A stretch of 64,000 nt of DNA, taken from Ephydatia muelleri. Lineage: Eukaryota; Porifera; Demospongiae; Spongillida; Spongillidae. Position 1 is the stretch's first letter, and each line of letters opens with the position of its first letter. Both the position numbers and the translations under genes were made by a program. A model generated the notes under the pieces. That model was given only the letters and a program-made list of their open reading frames with translations, was not told the origin of the DNA and did not search any database. Shown one piece after another: positions 8,812 to 18,902 of the stretch. The stretch is taken from contig JABACO010000102.1 of NCBI GenBank assembly GCA_013339895.1, forward strand, positions 47,158 through 111,157. The letters are read 5' to 3'.

Positions 8812-9108
8812 ACAAGTAAATAAAAACATTCTCTAACGAGAAAGTTGGTGGGCATATAGGATTGACAATGTTGGTGTAAGAAACACGGAAACAAGTGTGA
8901 CAGAAATGTTACTGGAAAATTGAAATAGGCCTATATTTAGCCCAGTCACATTTAGGCAGCGCACGCCTGAGAAAATGGGCTAAATATAGGCCTATTTCAA
9001 TTTTCCAGTAACATTTCTGTCACACTTGTTTCCGTGCTTTTTACACCAACATTGTCAATCCTATATGCCCACCAACTTTCTCGTTAGAGAATGTTTTTAT
9101 TTACTTGT
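8812..9108. repeat. 297-bp palindrome (foldback/MITE), locus A copy
   Basis: Long near-perfect inverted repeat: acaagtaaataaaaac at 8812 and its complement ending at 9108, arms of about 135 bp with few mismatches around a 30-base centre (8949-8976). A second copy (38443-38732) follows locus B, with the same flank (aaaaaacttatgaa) on its left, so the palindrome was already in place when the locus duplicated. I see no target-site duplication. Confidence 0.9.
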
Positions 9109-9334
9109 AATCACCTAAATCTTCCTCTGCTTCAGCTCCTCCACGCACATTCCTCATTACAGAATTTTGAAGGTGGAAATACAAAAGATCAGGATGTGGT
9201 GATTCACTTGGATTCCAATCCAATCCAATCAGCATTTCATCAATATTTAAGTATTCAGCATGAATAGCAACAACACGATATTGTCCAGTAGCACAGTCAC
9301 AATTGATTGAAAAGAAACCATTATCAAATGCTGT
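9101..9334 (-). CDS. Terminal exon of an unrecognised minus-strand gene
   Basis: About 77 residues with ordinary coding composition (FDNGFFSINCDCATGQYR ... GLDWNPSESPHPD ... AEAEEDLGDYK), entered through acceptor-like tatcatacag and ending at TAA 9101-9103. The stop codon lies inside the terminal 8 bp of the adjacent palindrome, so the palindrome end supplies the last codon and stop. Upstream exons were not identified. No family recognised. Confidence 0.45.
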   Translation of the reverse strand, partial: TAFDNGFFSINCDCATGQYRVVAIHAEYLNIDEMLIGLDWNPSESPHPDLLYFHLQNSVMRNVRGGAEAEEDLGDYK

Positions 9335-9352
9335 ATGATAAGTAGGAGACAA

Positions 9353-9985
9353 AAGTAATCAATTTCTGACATTATGAAAATTATTGATCCAGGAATGTTT
9401 GTTGATTCAGAACATCATCAGTAGTTCGGTAATAATCTCATTATCCGCATCTGGAAGTACATTCTAATGTAATATGCCTACTCTGTTTACTGGTGAGTGG
9501 GGAAATGGGGAGGCCCAAGCCAAGAGATAGTGGGTGTTATGCGCAGCAATGCATTAATTATTGATTGCCGCAAACCCCCCTCCTTCTCAGAGACGTTGAG
9601 GCCCCAGAGCTACCTGTTCATGGTGAGGGGGGGGGGGGGGGGTATTGACGGGCAGCTGAGGATGAGACACCTCTGCTGCCCGTCATTAAATGCACTACTT
9701 CACTTTTTATACACTTAGCCCCCTTAGCTCCTCAGCGCCCCCGTGTTCGTCGAGCAGACATCACATTGAGCAATATCATCGAGAAGGTTAGAACGAGCCT
9801 GCTCCATCAAGTTATGCAGATACAAGTAGGTTACAAAAAGAGAAAGAAACAAGGATTTTTGTGTGTGTTCCTCTCCATATATACATGCTTACATCATATA
9901 AAGTACACTCGTCTGTGGATGTCTATTGCGACGGGAACAAACAGTTGCGACAGGAGCAACGATAACGCTCTCTATATCTATCACC
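9353..9985. other. Intergenic, no supported gene
   Basis: Contains a poly-G tract at 9627-9641 and short open frames without coding character. A minus-strand segment at 9420-9470 (NVLPDADNEIITELLMM) after an attacattag acceptor could be an upstream exon of the gene ending at 9101, but phase was not resolved. Confidence 0.4.
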
Positions 9986-10128
9986 AGCATCAATTTGCAT
10001 GTGAATTGGTGAACCACTAAATGCACCCTGGATTTGACAAATCACACACACAGCACAATATACAATCCCGAGGGTGTCGCCAGCCATGTAAAAGCATGAG
10101 GCGGTTGTGGGGAGGTCCATTGCAGGTG

Positions 10129-10446
10129 ATGCCCTGTGCTTTTGGTTGCTGCACCATTTCCACGAATCAGATGGGACCCAAAACAATCTTTACATTTAGT
10201 GGGAAGACGCAGCTGTGTCATGCATGTTCTTATTACACTATGTCCATCACCAGCTACCAGCATGCATGTGGTAGTTGGACCTGCTCTGTGTGTCACACAG
10301 ACCTGCATCATTCCATGGAGAGCATTTGCTGTGATGGTTGCCTTGATAGGGTCCATTTGAAGTGCACTGGACTGAAGAGAGCTCCAAAGAGCAAGCAGAA
10401 CTCATTAAGCATTTTGGTGGAATGGGCGTTTCCGGCTTACAATTAG
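10129..10446 (+). pseudogene. Degenerate PHD-finger-like segment
   Basis: Plus-strand frame with W-x-C-x2-C followed by CCDGC and HLKCTGL (10276-10375; SWTCSVCHTDLHHS ... ICCDGCLDRVHLKCTGL). This spacing matches the first half of a PHD zinc finger as found in many transposon-derived invertebrate proteins. The expected closing W-x-C-x2-C is not intact: after CTGLKRAPKSK the sequence drifts out of frame. I read it as a decayed PHD exon. An overlapping minus-strand frame (9923-10186) is Cys-rich too, so orientation is not certain. Confidence 0.4.
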
Positions 10447-11722
10447 GAGGAGGGCCACGTTCGAATAGAAAGAGAGAACAGGGATCCGATATGGTTGCCT
10501 CTTACAGAGGAGGGCAACCTAGCTATGGAGCAAGTGAAAAGCTGCAATCCATCCATTTGTGGCCTAATTTATAAGTCAAGGAGAGACGGGTATGTGAAAA
10601 TATTGTACGTTTGAACTACCTGCCCATTACAGCCCCATTCGCATGATTCAAGTGCAGGACTCGTGAAGGATGGCCACGATGGCTGCAGTTCTGCTTCGAC
10701 AAATGTTCCATGGTGAGTGTTAATTCATGCTTTTTGTACTTGTAGCATTCCAGGAGGACAGTGGCTGGCACCACCCACTCACCAACAGTGAAAGTACATT
10801 AATTTAAAAGTATAATTTCATTCCTAAAACAATCTTTTAATTTATTTAGCAGTTAGAAGAGAAGCCCCTGCCGAATGATACAAATACAAATTGTGGGGGA
10901 CATGTTTGTCCCCCCAATAAATCCATGGCCGGAAAGGCTGCATCTTTAAGACAAAGACACAGGTAGTTTGTGTGTATAAATTCTATGAGTAAATTCTTGC
11001 TTTTACGCATTGGTGTTGGAAACTCCAACGAAGCCACTGCTTTGAGTACTTTCGTACACGTGGTCCACAACATCATCTTCCTTTCCAAATCATGTCATTG
11101 CATACGCCAGTAGGGTGCTGACAAAAGCTGAACGCCAATACTGTCCTACTGCATCACTACTTCCTACTCCCCCCCTTTCAGGGCTCACTGTGCTTGGATC
11201 CAACCACATGCATGCAGTACACAAGAAGGTCATGCAACAACAACACACATATGCGGCCAGACACGAACCAGCATATATTATCTCAGCACCAGCTCACACA
11301 GTACTTTAGTTTGCAATCCCATGCTCAAATACTACCGGTGCGCTCCTATTAAAAATAGCTACTTACCCGAAACCCATATTGATTCAATAATGCAGACCTG
11401 CCAACCCTCACGCATTCGCCGTGAGACTCGCACATTTGACGTTTCTCTCACCCTTGAAATTTATATATCTCACGCCCGAAAGTATTCGAACTCACACACA
11501 ATAAATTCACAGCAAAATTGTATTTTTTAACACAGGCTGCACTCATATACTACTAAGTACACAAGATGTATAAGTAACAACAAAGCAAGTATGTATGTAA
11601 ACACCTATTTTTAAACCGGCTATGATATCATTACTGTTCACTAAAAAGAAACTTAATGTGATATGCTCAATGTTCATTTATAAACATAGGGCAGTAATGT
11701 ATACAGCCATTAGTCATTATTG
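10447..11722. other. Intergenic with one candidate first exon
   Basis: The only coding hint is MATMAAVLLRQMFH at 10671-10712 followed by a good donor (gtgagtgtt), with no partner exon. The rest is AT-rich spacer. Confidence 0.35.
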
Positions 11723-13200
11723 TTATTTGTTATTGATCACCATACACACGAATGAGTAAATATCTACCAGTACGCGTTCAAAGCTCTGATGATCACTTGG
11801 ATAGAAGCCGTCACAGCCAATGGTAGGAGTCTTGTATCTATAAATTCCATCATTTTTGGATGCCAAAAAAATCCACTCAATATAGTTGGAGACTATACCA
11901 TACACGTTGACCTTAGCTTCACTATCAGAAACAGCTTCACAGCCAACAAGGCATTGTGCTTCACCCTGATCCATATTATCTTTCTTAGCTTCAGCAAGAC
12001 AAATTTTGCTTCCGTTTTTCCTGTCGCTCATTATGAGTTCGAATATACCGTCAGCAATAACGTACGACCCTGAGACGTCACCCTCATACGTGAATACAAG
12101 ATCGTTTTTCAAATCTTTGCAAAGGTAACATAGAACTGCATTAATGAAGACAAACACTTGCGACTCTGTCTTAGAACTACTCTTGGTGAGATCATCGTAA
12201 ACCTTGATAACGCCCAACAATTGGTCTTTGATGCCGTTTGGAAGATCTTGCTTGTTGAATTCTAATTCACGAAAATGGCCAAAAATAGGATGCACATCAC
12301 TCCAGCTAACATATGAGAAGCCACAAGTTTCTGCAGTCTGGCTCTTTTTTCTTTTATTCAGCACTTCATTCAGTTTATTCCAACGATCTTTTCTTGCTAT
12401 AAAATATAGGTTTGATAGTGAAATTCATTGATACACATGTATGCACTTATATTACACATACAAACTTCCTCTCCTTTTATAATCTCCACACTTGCCCCCA
12501 AATGGTTAAGTGGTTGCCATGACAATTGTGGTTTTTGTTTCATAAGCCCCATTTAATTGGCCACCAATACCAACAATAATATGCAAGTCACCTGAGTCCA
12601 AAATTCAACATACCTTTATAAGCTTCATCTACTCGCTCTTCTCTCTTCCTCTTCCTGGAAGCTGGAAATTAAAAGTTGCAAGTAAACATTATACAAAACA
12701 ATTTAAACACAAGACTCATTATGTACCAGAACGAGAGAAGACAGTTACGAATTATTATTTTGCTGTAGTGAGTTATGTTCTTCCATACAACTGCAACTTA
12801 TGAACTTACATGGATATAGTTCTAAAGCAGCTTCTTGAGCAGCATTTAGCAACTTCAGAGTAGTGGCTACATGTTGTCTGTATTGCTTTACATACTCTTT
12901 GCATTGCTTTATATCCTGTTTGCATTGCTTTATATAGTCTTCATCCCTTTCCTTTTGAGCTTCAGCAACTGCTAAATCATGTCTAGCATCTGCTAATCTC
13001 TTATCAGCATCTGCTAATCTCTTATCAGCATCTGCTACTCTCTTATCAGCAGCTGCTAAATCACTTCTAGCATCCCTGCTAAAGAAATACAAATACAAAG
13101 GGACAAGTGTGTACACACGTAATGAATTTACCCCAGCCACCTGTTTCTTAAAAGAAACAATGTCAAGTCCCTTACCATTTTCTTTTTTATGAGTACACAT
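11723..13200 (-). CDS. Coiled-coil plus PD-(D/E)XK nuclease-like protein, 3 exons
   Basis: Exons 13200-12810, 12661-12614 and 12396-11723; donors GTAAGT and GTATGT, acceptors TTTCCAG and TTTATAG, phases 1 and 1, total 1113 nt, giving 370 residues and a stop in phase. The first exon encodes an Ala/Asp/Lys/Arg coiled coil with repeated 'ADADKRLADA' heptad-like units, then a Lys/Gln/Cys-rich helix. A basic linker (SRKRKREERVDEAYK) leads to a globular domain with ADGIFEL, LAEAKKDN and QGEAQ, which fit the D...ExK...Q pattern of the PD-(D/E)XK nuclease fold. Similar domains occur in Crinkler-like and transposon-linked proteins; that link is inference. An AG acceptor-like site at 13079 (tttctttag) suggests the first exon may begin there instead, with another start upstream. 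A decayed copy of this exon lies at 16408-16705. Confidence 0.65.
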
Positions 13201-16200
13201 CTACACACACATGTACATATACAGACCAATATGTTAGCACACACTACGTACTGATGTATATACACAAAGCACTATCATAATATTCACCTTTCATGAATCA
13301 TGTGGGTATTTGACGATTATGGGATCATCTCATGACCACTTGTGTTACAGGTAAGGCCTAAGCTTACTGCTAGTTGATAAAGGAGATGTCAGGACCCATG
13401 TCAAGCATAAAAATGACATCTATCTATGCATTTCCACAGGCCCCAAACATAGTACGTTGCCTTCATGTAGTCAGGCCCCTCCCTTAGATAATGGGACCCA
13501 TACCAAGCATAAATGTCATCCATGCAATGGTAAAGCTCAACCCAACCTCCTATATGTAGTCTGACACACACATGGACATGGATGGATGAAGCATTACCAC
13601 CACTTCCTGGACATCTTCCTGGTCTTCATCCATCATTTTCAACCACCTACAACTGAGCAGGACGCAATTTGACCAAAGAATTGGCACGAATCAAGCTGTC
13701 CCAAATCCTCCTTACCATGATTCTGATTATAGTTGTATTGATTCTGTATTAAAAATTACTAACTTAAAAATAACTAAATAAGATAAAAAATTAATTCCCC
13801 TGGAAACAGGGGGTTGGTTCCAGGAGGCAAAATAGTTCCTGAACCAGATATCTATCTGTTTGCTTATAATGCTAAGGGCTTGGTCTGTTATTTTTTACAC
13901 ATGACTCACACACTCTCGTTCACAACTTGTATTGTTGTGCGCATGTGTACATTCACATGGATCCAAGTATTTTATTTCCTCTACCCACAAAACCAGCTTC
14001 CACTCCCCTCCCAAACACCCACAATCATCAGCTATTTTATCTGGTTCTAAATAAAGCCTCAAGGGAGCCTCACCAAGCTGAATGGTCGATAATAAGCGAC
14101 CACTAAGTCTCCAACCAGGGACAGAATATACCGGCGGTCACTAAACAGGAATAGCAACCGCTAGAGTGAAAAAAAAAAAAGGAGGAAGGTGATTAATAGA
14201 ACGAAGATAGCCTAAAGTGTGTACCTTATATGGTGTGTACCTTGTAAGGCGTGTACCTTATATGGTGTGTGCCTTATAAGGCATGTACCTTATATGGTGT
14301 GTGCCTAATATATGTGTTATGTATATATGGTGTGTGCCTAAAATGTCTGATTTGGTGTGTGTGTGTGTGTTGCAACTTGATCTGTGATGTCTTGTCTGCA
14401 TGCAAATCATGAAGCTATATATAGTAACGGAGATCCCTATCAACAACAATGTCCTATATAATTATAATTTAAAACGATATATGTAGTAATTTACACCTAT
14501 TTGTCATATTGTCATGGGTGGTTATATAATTAATGGAGATTTGTTATTAAAGGAAACTCATGCATGTTTGTGTGCAATAAGGTGTGGTCACCTGACGTTC
14601 ATGTGGCATTATACGATCAGCCTTATGTATATTTGGGTCTGGGAACAAGACTATGGTGGTCACTTGACCAGACATACCCTGGTTCCAATCCAATTCCAAG
14701 CAAGTTTTCAAAGAAGAAACAAGATCAAGAAAGAGAAAGATAACTGTTATTTAATAACATGTTGAGAACCATCATGCCAGCCCCCTTACCATGGGACTAT
14801 ACCTTCATCATGCCAGTCCCTGCTATAAATAGCTGAAATTCACATCTTATTTTCACTACCCAGCTTCCAACCTGTCCCTCCAGACACCATCACCTATTTT
14901 ATGTGGTTCTAAAAAATAAAGCCTCACCTTTGAATATGTAGTGGTAAATGTTCAATAATAAGCGATCAATCCACAACTAAGTCTCCAAACAGGAACACAG
15001 GATCTAGCAACCTCCAGACTTAACAGACCAGTAGTCACCAAACAGGAACAAATGAACCAGCAACCTCCAAACGGAACGAATCACCAAACAGAGACACAGG
15101 AACCGCTGAACAAATAGTCATCATACACTGAGCAGGACGCAATTTGCCCACACGAATCAAGCTGTCCCAAATCCTTACTGCAATTCAAAAAGGTACTCTT
15201 TCAAACAAACTTTAAATGTCCTATGACAATACAAACAACCCCCCCCCCCCCATGCCCCCCTTTGGGCGCTAGTGAAAATGAGGCACACCCATGCAATTTA
15301 AATAGCAACCCCACACACATTTAAAAAAGACCATGAGTGCTCTGCTACGATGGTCATTGAACAGAGTAACCAGGCAGAACAGAGGAAGCAGTAGTCACTG
15401 TCAGTTAGTACAGATTTTATAAAAACATGCACACGCACACACTCCACTGTTATATAGCCTAGCTAGCTGGCGTGGCACACATGCATGTACCCACAAAACA
15501 AGCTTCCCGTCCCCAGACATACACACACCCACACCCCAACATCCTAACCATGATGCAATAATAGCAAATAGCAATAAAGCCTCATCCGAGCTAGCCTCAC
15601 CTTTGATGTTTAGTAGTAACACAAGCTGAAAGTTCAATAAGCGCTCAATCCACGACCAATTCTTCAAACAGGAACAGAGTAACCAGACAGGCAGTAATCA
15701 TAGCTTTTAAATATTGTACACATCATTTGACCACCCTATCATCACCTATTCTATGTGGTTCTAAATAAAGCCTCATGGGAGCCTCACCTTTGCCTTAGGT
15801 ATCACAAGCTGAATGTTCCAAAACCAGGGACAGAATATATACCAGTGGCACTAAACAGGAAAAGTAGAGCTAGAGTGAAAAAAGAGAATGTAGATTAAAA
15901 ATTCTTTCCGACATAGAACGAAGATAGCCTAAAGTACGCTCGCTAGGGTAATATAATATAATACACACACAAGTCAGCGTCAGCAGGGGATAGTGCATTA
16001 TAAGTCATTTAATAACCGGCGTACAGGTACAGTACGTTCGCTTAGGGCCTTGCAAGTCAAATAAGCAAACCTCTTTGGCGGCGTAGTGTGTAGCTTCCCG
16101 TACGCGCTAGGCTAGGCATAACTAACTCCACAACAATAAAGCCACTTGTTTAAACACCACTTACACGAGCAAACATATCACACCTTTACAAGTTCCAAAT

Positions 16201-16400
16201 CACGTCACGTGCGGGAGATCAAATTTGTCTTGCGTTTACGTCACTGTAACGTAATTATTTGTTGGTTAGGAAATAAGATAGATGTCAAATAGCCTAACAA
16301 TTTAAATTCAGTCAACCCTTACCAGCTACTGCATTTCTTTATTTTCTCAGGACACGATCTAATAAGATAAGATGAATAGTTAACTAAGGTGCACAATTGG
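13201..16400. repeat. Repeat-rich spacer with recurring segments
   Basis: No gene supported. A module containing 'ggttctaaataaagcctca' and 'gcctcacc' recurs four times (about 14041, 14902, 15570, 15754), usually followed by 'aacaggaacag' and 'ccaccaaacaggaa' lines, so much of 14.0-15.9 kb is a degenerate segmental tandem. 'accagggacagaatatacc' occurs at 14115 and 15822. A ~20-bp tandem (gtaccttatatggtgtgt) covers 14221-14335. Poly-C at 15239-15250. Confidence 0.7.
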
Positions 16401-16407
16401 TAGCTGC

Positions 16408-16705
16408 TGCCTTAAAGTTCTAAAGTAGTTTCTTGAGCAGCATTTAGCAACTTCTGAGTAGTGGTCTGCATTCCTTTACAAAATCTTTGCATTGCTTCAT
16501 ATCCTGTCTGCATTACTTTATATCATCTTCGTCTCCTGCATCTGCTAAATCAATTCTAGCCTCTGCTAATCTCCTATCAGCTTCAGCTAATCTCCTATCA
16601 GCTTCTCCTAATCTCCTATCAGCATCTGCTAAATCACTTCTAGCATCTGCTAATCTCTTAACAGCAGCACCTGCTAAATCACTTGCTTCAGCAGCCTTTT
16701 GCTAA
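16408..16705 (-). pseudogene. Decayed copy of the coiled-coil exon
   Basis: On the minus strand, an acceptor gtatttctttag followed by KAAEASDLAGAAVKRLADAR and further 'ADADRRLAEADRR' units matches exon 1 of the gene at 11723-13200. The frame meets a TAA after DAGDEDDIK, and the downstream part (equivalent of the 'KQCKQD' helix and 'NAAQEAAL') is out of frame. Similarity includes the intron edge, so this is a DNA-level duplication, not a retrocopy. Confidence 0.7.
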
Positions 16706-16740
16706 AGAAATACGGGAATGATCGATTACATGACGAACAT

Positions 16741-16815
16741 CTAGGAATGATGTACCTCAAGTAATCCTAGATGTTCGTCAAGTAATCTTGAGATCATTCT
16801 CAAGTAATCCTTACC
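16741..16815. repeat. Short inverted repeat
   Basis: 'gacgaacatctagga' (16732-16746) and its complement 'tcctagatgttcgtc' (16765-16779) form a hairpin; 'aagtaatcct' is then repeated (16761, 16802). Confidence 0.7.
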
Positions 16816-17144
16816 ATGAGGTAAGCAATGACCAGTGTCACCGAGTGATTGCCAATAGCATTTAGTGGAAGTGGTGAAATGGTGTTTCGCTCGCCGTTGC
16901 TTAGTAACGACCGCACGTGACATTAATTACACACGTGGATAATGATGAACCTCCCTGACAGCCAGCTAATGCAGTGCAACAGAGTGAGAAATGTATGCAA
17001 GAAAGGAAGGATAAAATCCTGACTTGACAAAGAGCCCTAGTGGCACCAAATGGTGGCACTTGGCCCGTACAACTTAACACATTCATAACGCCATCGCAGT
17101 GCCAGGACTTCATGATCTGCCACCACCCAGCCAGCAGAAGTGGT

Positions 17145-17322
17145 ACTGCTGTTCACATGGAACCTTTCCCACTTCGGTCTTCAAAGCTCTCGTTTGAATA
17201 TTTGCTACTACCACCAAAATGCATCCCTTCCGACTTGTTGCATGTATTAGCTCTAAAATTACTACAGTTATCCATGTAGTGAGGAACCATCAAATAGACC
17301 ATCAAATAAACTATAACTGATT
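17145..17322 (-). pseudogene. Chimeric 28S-18S rRNA-derived fragment
   Basis: Read on the minus strand, 17322-17220 matches the conserved 5' region of 18S rRNA (ctacatggataactg, agctaatacatgc), while 17219-17145 matches a conserved 28S rRNA segment (ggtggtagtagcaaatatt, ccatgtgaacagcag). The two join without spacer near 17220. In a normal rDNA unit these segments are kilobases apart and separated by ITS and 5.8S, so this is a chimeric rRNA pseudogene, with substitutions and small insertions. It is not a functional rRNA gene. Confidence 0.8.
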
Positions 17323-17429
17323 ACTTGGCATGGGAAACCAGAGCCCATGGGGCCATTGTTAGCGACACCACTCAGATATGTGCCACAGGTACCCATCGAG
17401 GAAGGAAGAGGGGGATGGCACAGAGGTGC

Positions 17430-18240
17430 CTGGGCCAACGATATAATGTTTTCTACTGTGGAGTATCTCCTTTCCCTAGGCAGTAGTTTTCTACTGAAGT
17501 ACGCCACTGGGTGGTCGTGACCTTCCTTGTCCAACTGGCTCAGTACCCCTCCAACACCCCACTTGAAGAGTCGTGGGTAGACTGTTCACAAACTGTTCTT
17601 TAACGAGGACGTCCATTAGTTCATCCTTTGACTCATACTCCGGGAGCCATTTCTTCACTGTGTCCTGAAGTTTTTTCTCTAGTTCCCTGTAGGTTTCCTC
17701 TGTTTTCTTCTTCATTGATCGAAACCTCAGGCGGAAGGTCTCCTCTCTGATACCGTACCGTACCAAAATTGCCTCTTTTAGCTGCTCATAATCGGCCGCC
17801 GTCTCAGCTGCTAGCGAACCGTAGACCTCTTGTGTACCTGCTTAAGTATGGAGCCAGTTTGAAAGTCCAGCGATTCTTGTCCATCTCGTAGGCCTCCATC
17901 ACCTGTTCGAACGTTGTTAGGTACGTTTCGATGTCGTCCTTTTCTGTAAGCCGTACCAGTTGCGCATCTCTCTCCCGTGGTTTCTTATCCCTGTCGTCTA
18001 GAGTAGTTTTCTCTAGTAGCCTGGCAATCAGTGCCATCTGCCTCTCGCTCTCCTCCTGTCGCCGTTGCTCCTCCAGGAGTCTTCGACGTCTCTTCTTCCG
18101 CCACCCTCTGACGTTCCTCCGCCTCGGCCTGTTCGCTGTTGGCTTTCCACCAGGATCTTCAGTAGATCTCCCACCGACACCGCCGATGGCTGTTGAGAGC
18201 TTTGTACGTAAGACCAGACCGTGTTGTCATGTACCATATA
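17430..18240 (-). pseudogene. Internally deleted gypsy-type retrotransposon relic
   Basis: Minus-strand Gag segments (LTEKDDIETYLTTFEQVM, near 17950-17890; then EETFRLRFRSMKKKTEETYR, near 17740-17680, and a SCAN/Gag-like 'VKEQFVNSLPTTLQ') run directly into an RNase H segment (LSQLDKEGHDHPVAYFSRK and LLPRERRYSTVE, 17550-17450). Protease and nearly all of reverse transcriptase are missing between them, with the junction near 17570. There are frame changes within Gag. It is a different lineage from the intact element at 321-4721. Confidence 0.75.
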
Positions 18241-18587
18241 CGCAATCACTTCAGTTAAGTTACGTTAATTATCGTACTTATGCCACAATCAGTGTTTGAT
18301 TAGCCACCATATCTAGTTCAGAGAGTGTGCAGCTTGTCTGATAGGGGGTGAGGACATTTATGTTGTATACGTCAATCAAACCCAACCAAACTCTTAATCA
18401 TCCCTTCAGAAGGAAACACACTGCACTAATGAGACAGGTAATATGAATAGAGTGAGATTAGCAACTATTAAATGATATCTGTCAATGCCAGCAATTTGCA
18501 TGCACAGACCCTTGCAAGCAACACACACCTCCACATACATGTCTGATGTATTATATTTACCTTGACCATACAGATAGCATGGCCACA

Positions 18588-18902
18588 TCCACTCCACCCC
18601 TTCCCCTCCACCCCTTCCACTCTACCCTTCCACTCCACCCTTCCACCCCACCCCCTTCCACTCCACCCCTTCCACCCCACCCCTTCCACTCCACCCCTTC
18701 CACTCCACCCCTTCTACTCCACCCCTTCCACTCCACCCCTTCTACTCCACCCCTTCTACTCCACCCCTTCCACTCCACCCCTTCCACTCCACCCCTTCTA
18801 CTCCACCCCTTCTACTCCACCCCTTCCACTCTACCCTTCCACTCTACCCCTTCCACTCCACCCTTCCACTCTACCCCTTCCACTCCACCCCTTTCACTCT
18901 AC
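18588..18902. repeat. C/T-rich minisatellite
   Basis: About 20 imperfect copies of a 14-15-bp unit (ccaccccttccactc/ccaccccttctactc). On the minus strand it sits immediately after the donor of the last recognisable P450 exon (18903), so it occupies the start of that intron. Confidence 0.93.

Noticed and set aside
13176-13200. A separate 25-bp first exon (MCTHKKEN) spliced to 13078
   Set aside because: The phase left by that donor does not fit the acceptor at 13079; reading straight through from 13200 keeps the frame.
17145-17322. Functional ribosomal RNA gene
   Set aside because: Only about 100 bp of 18S and 75 bp of 28S are present, fused in the wrong context and with substitutions.
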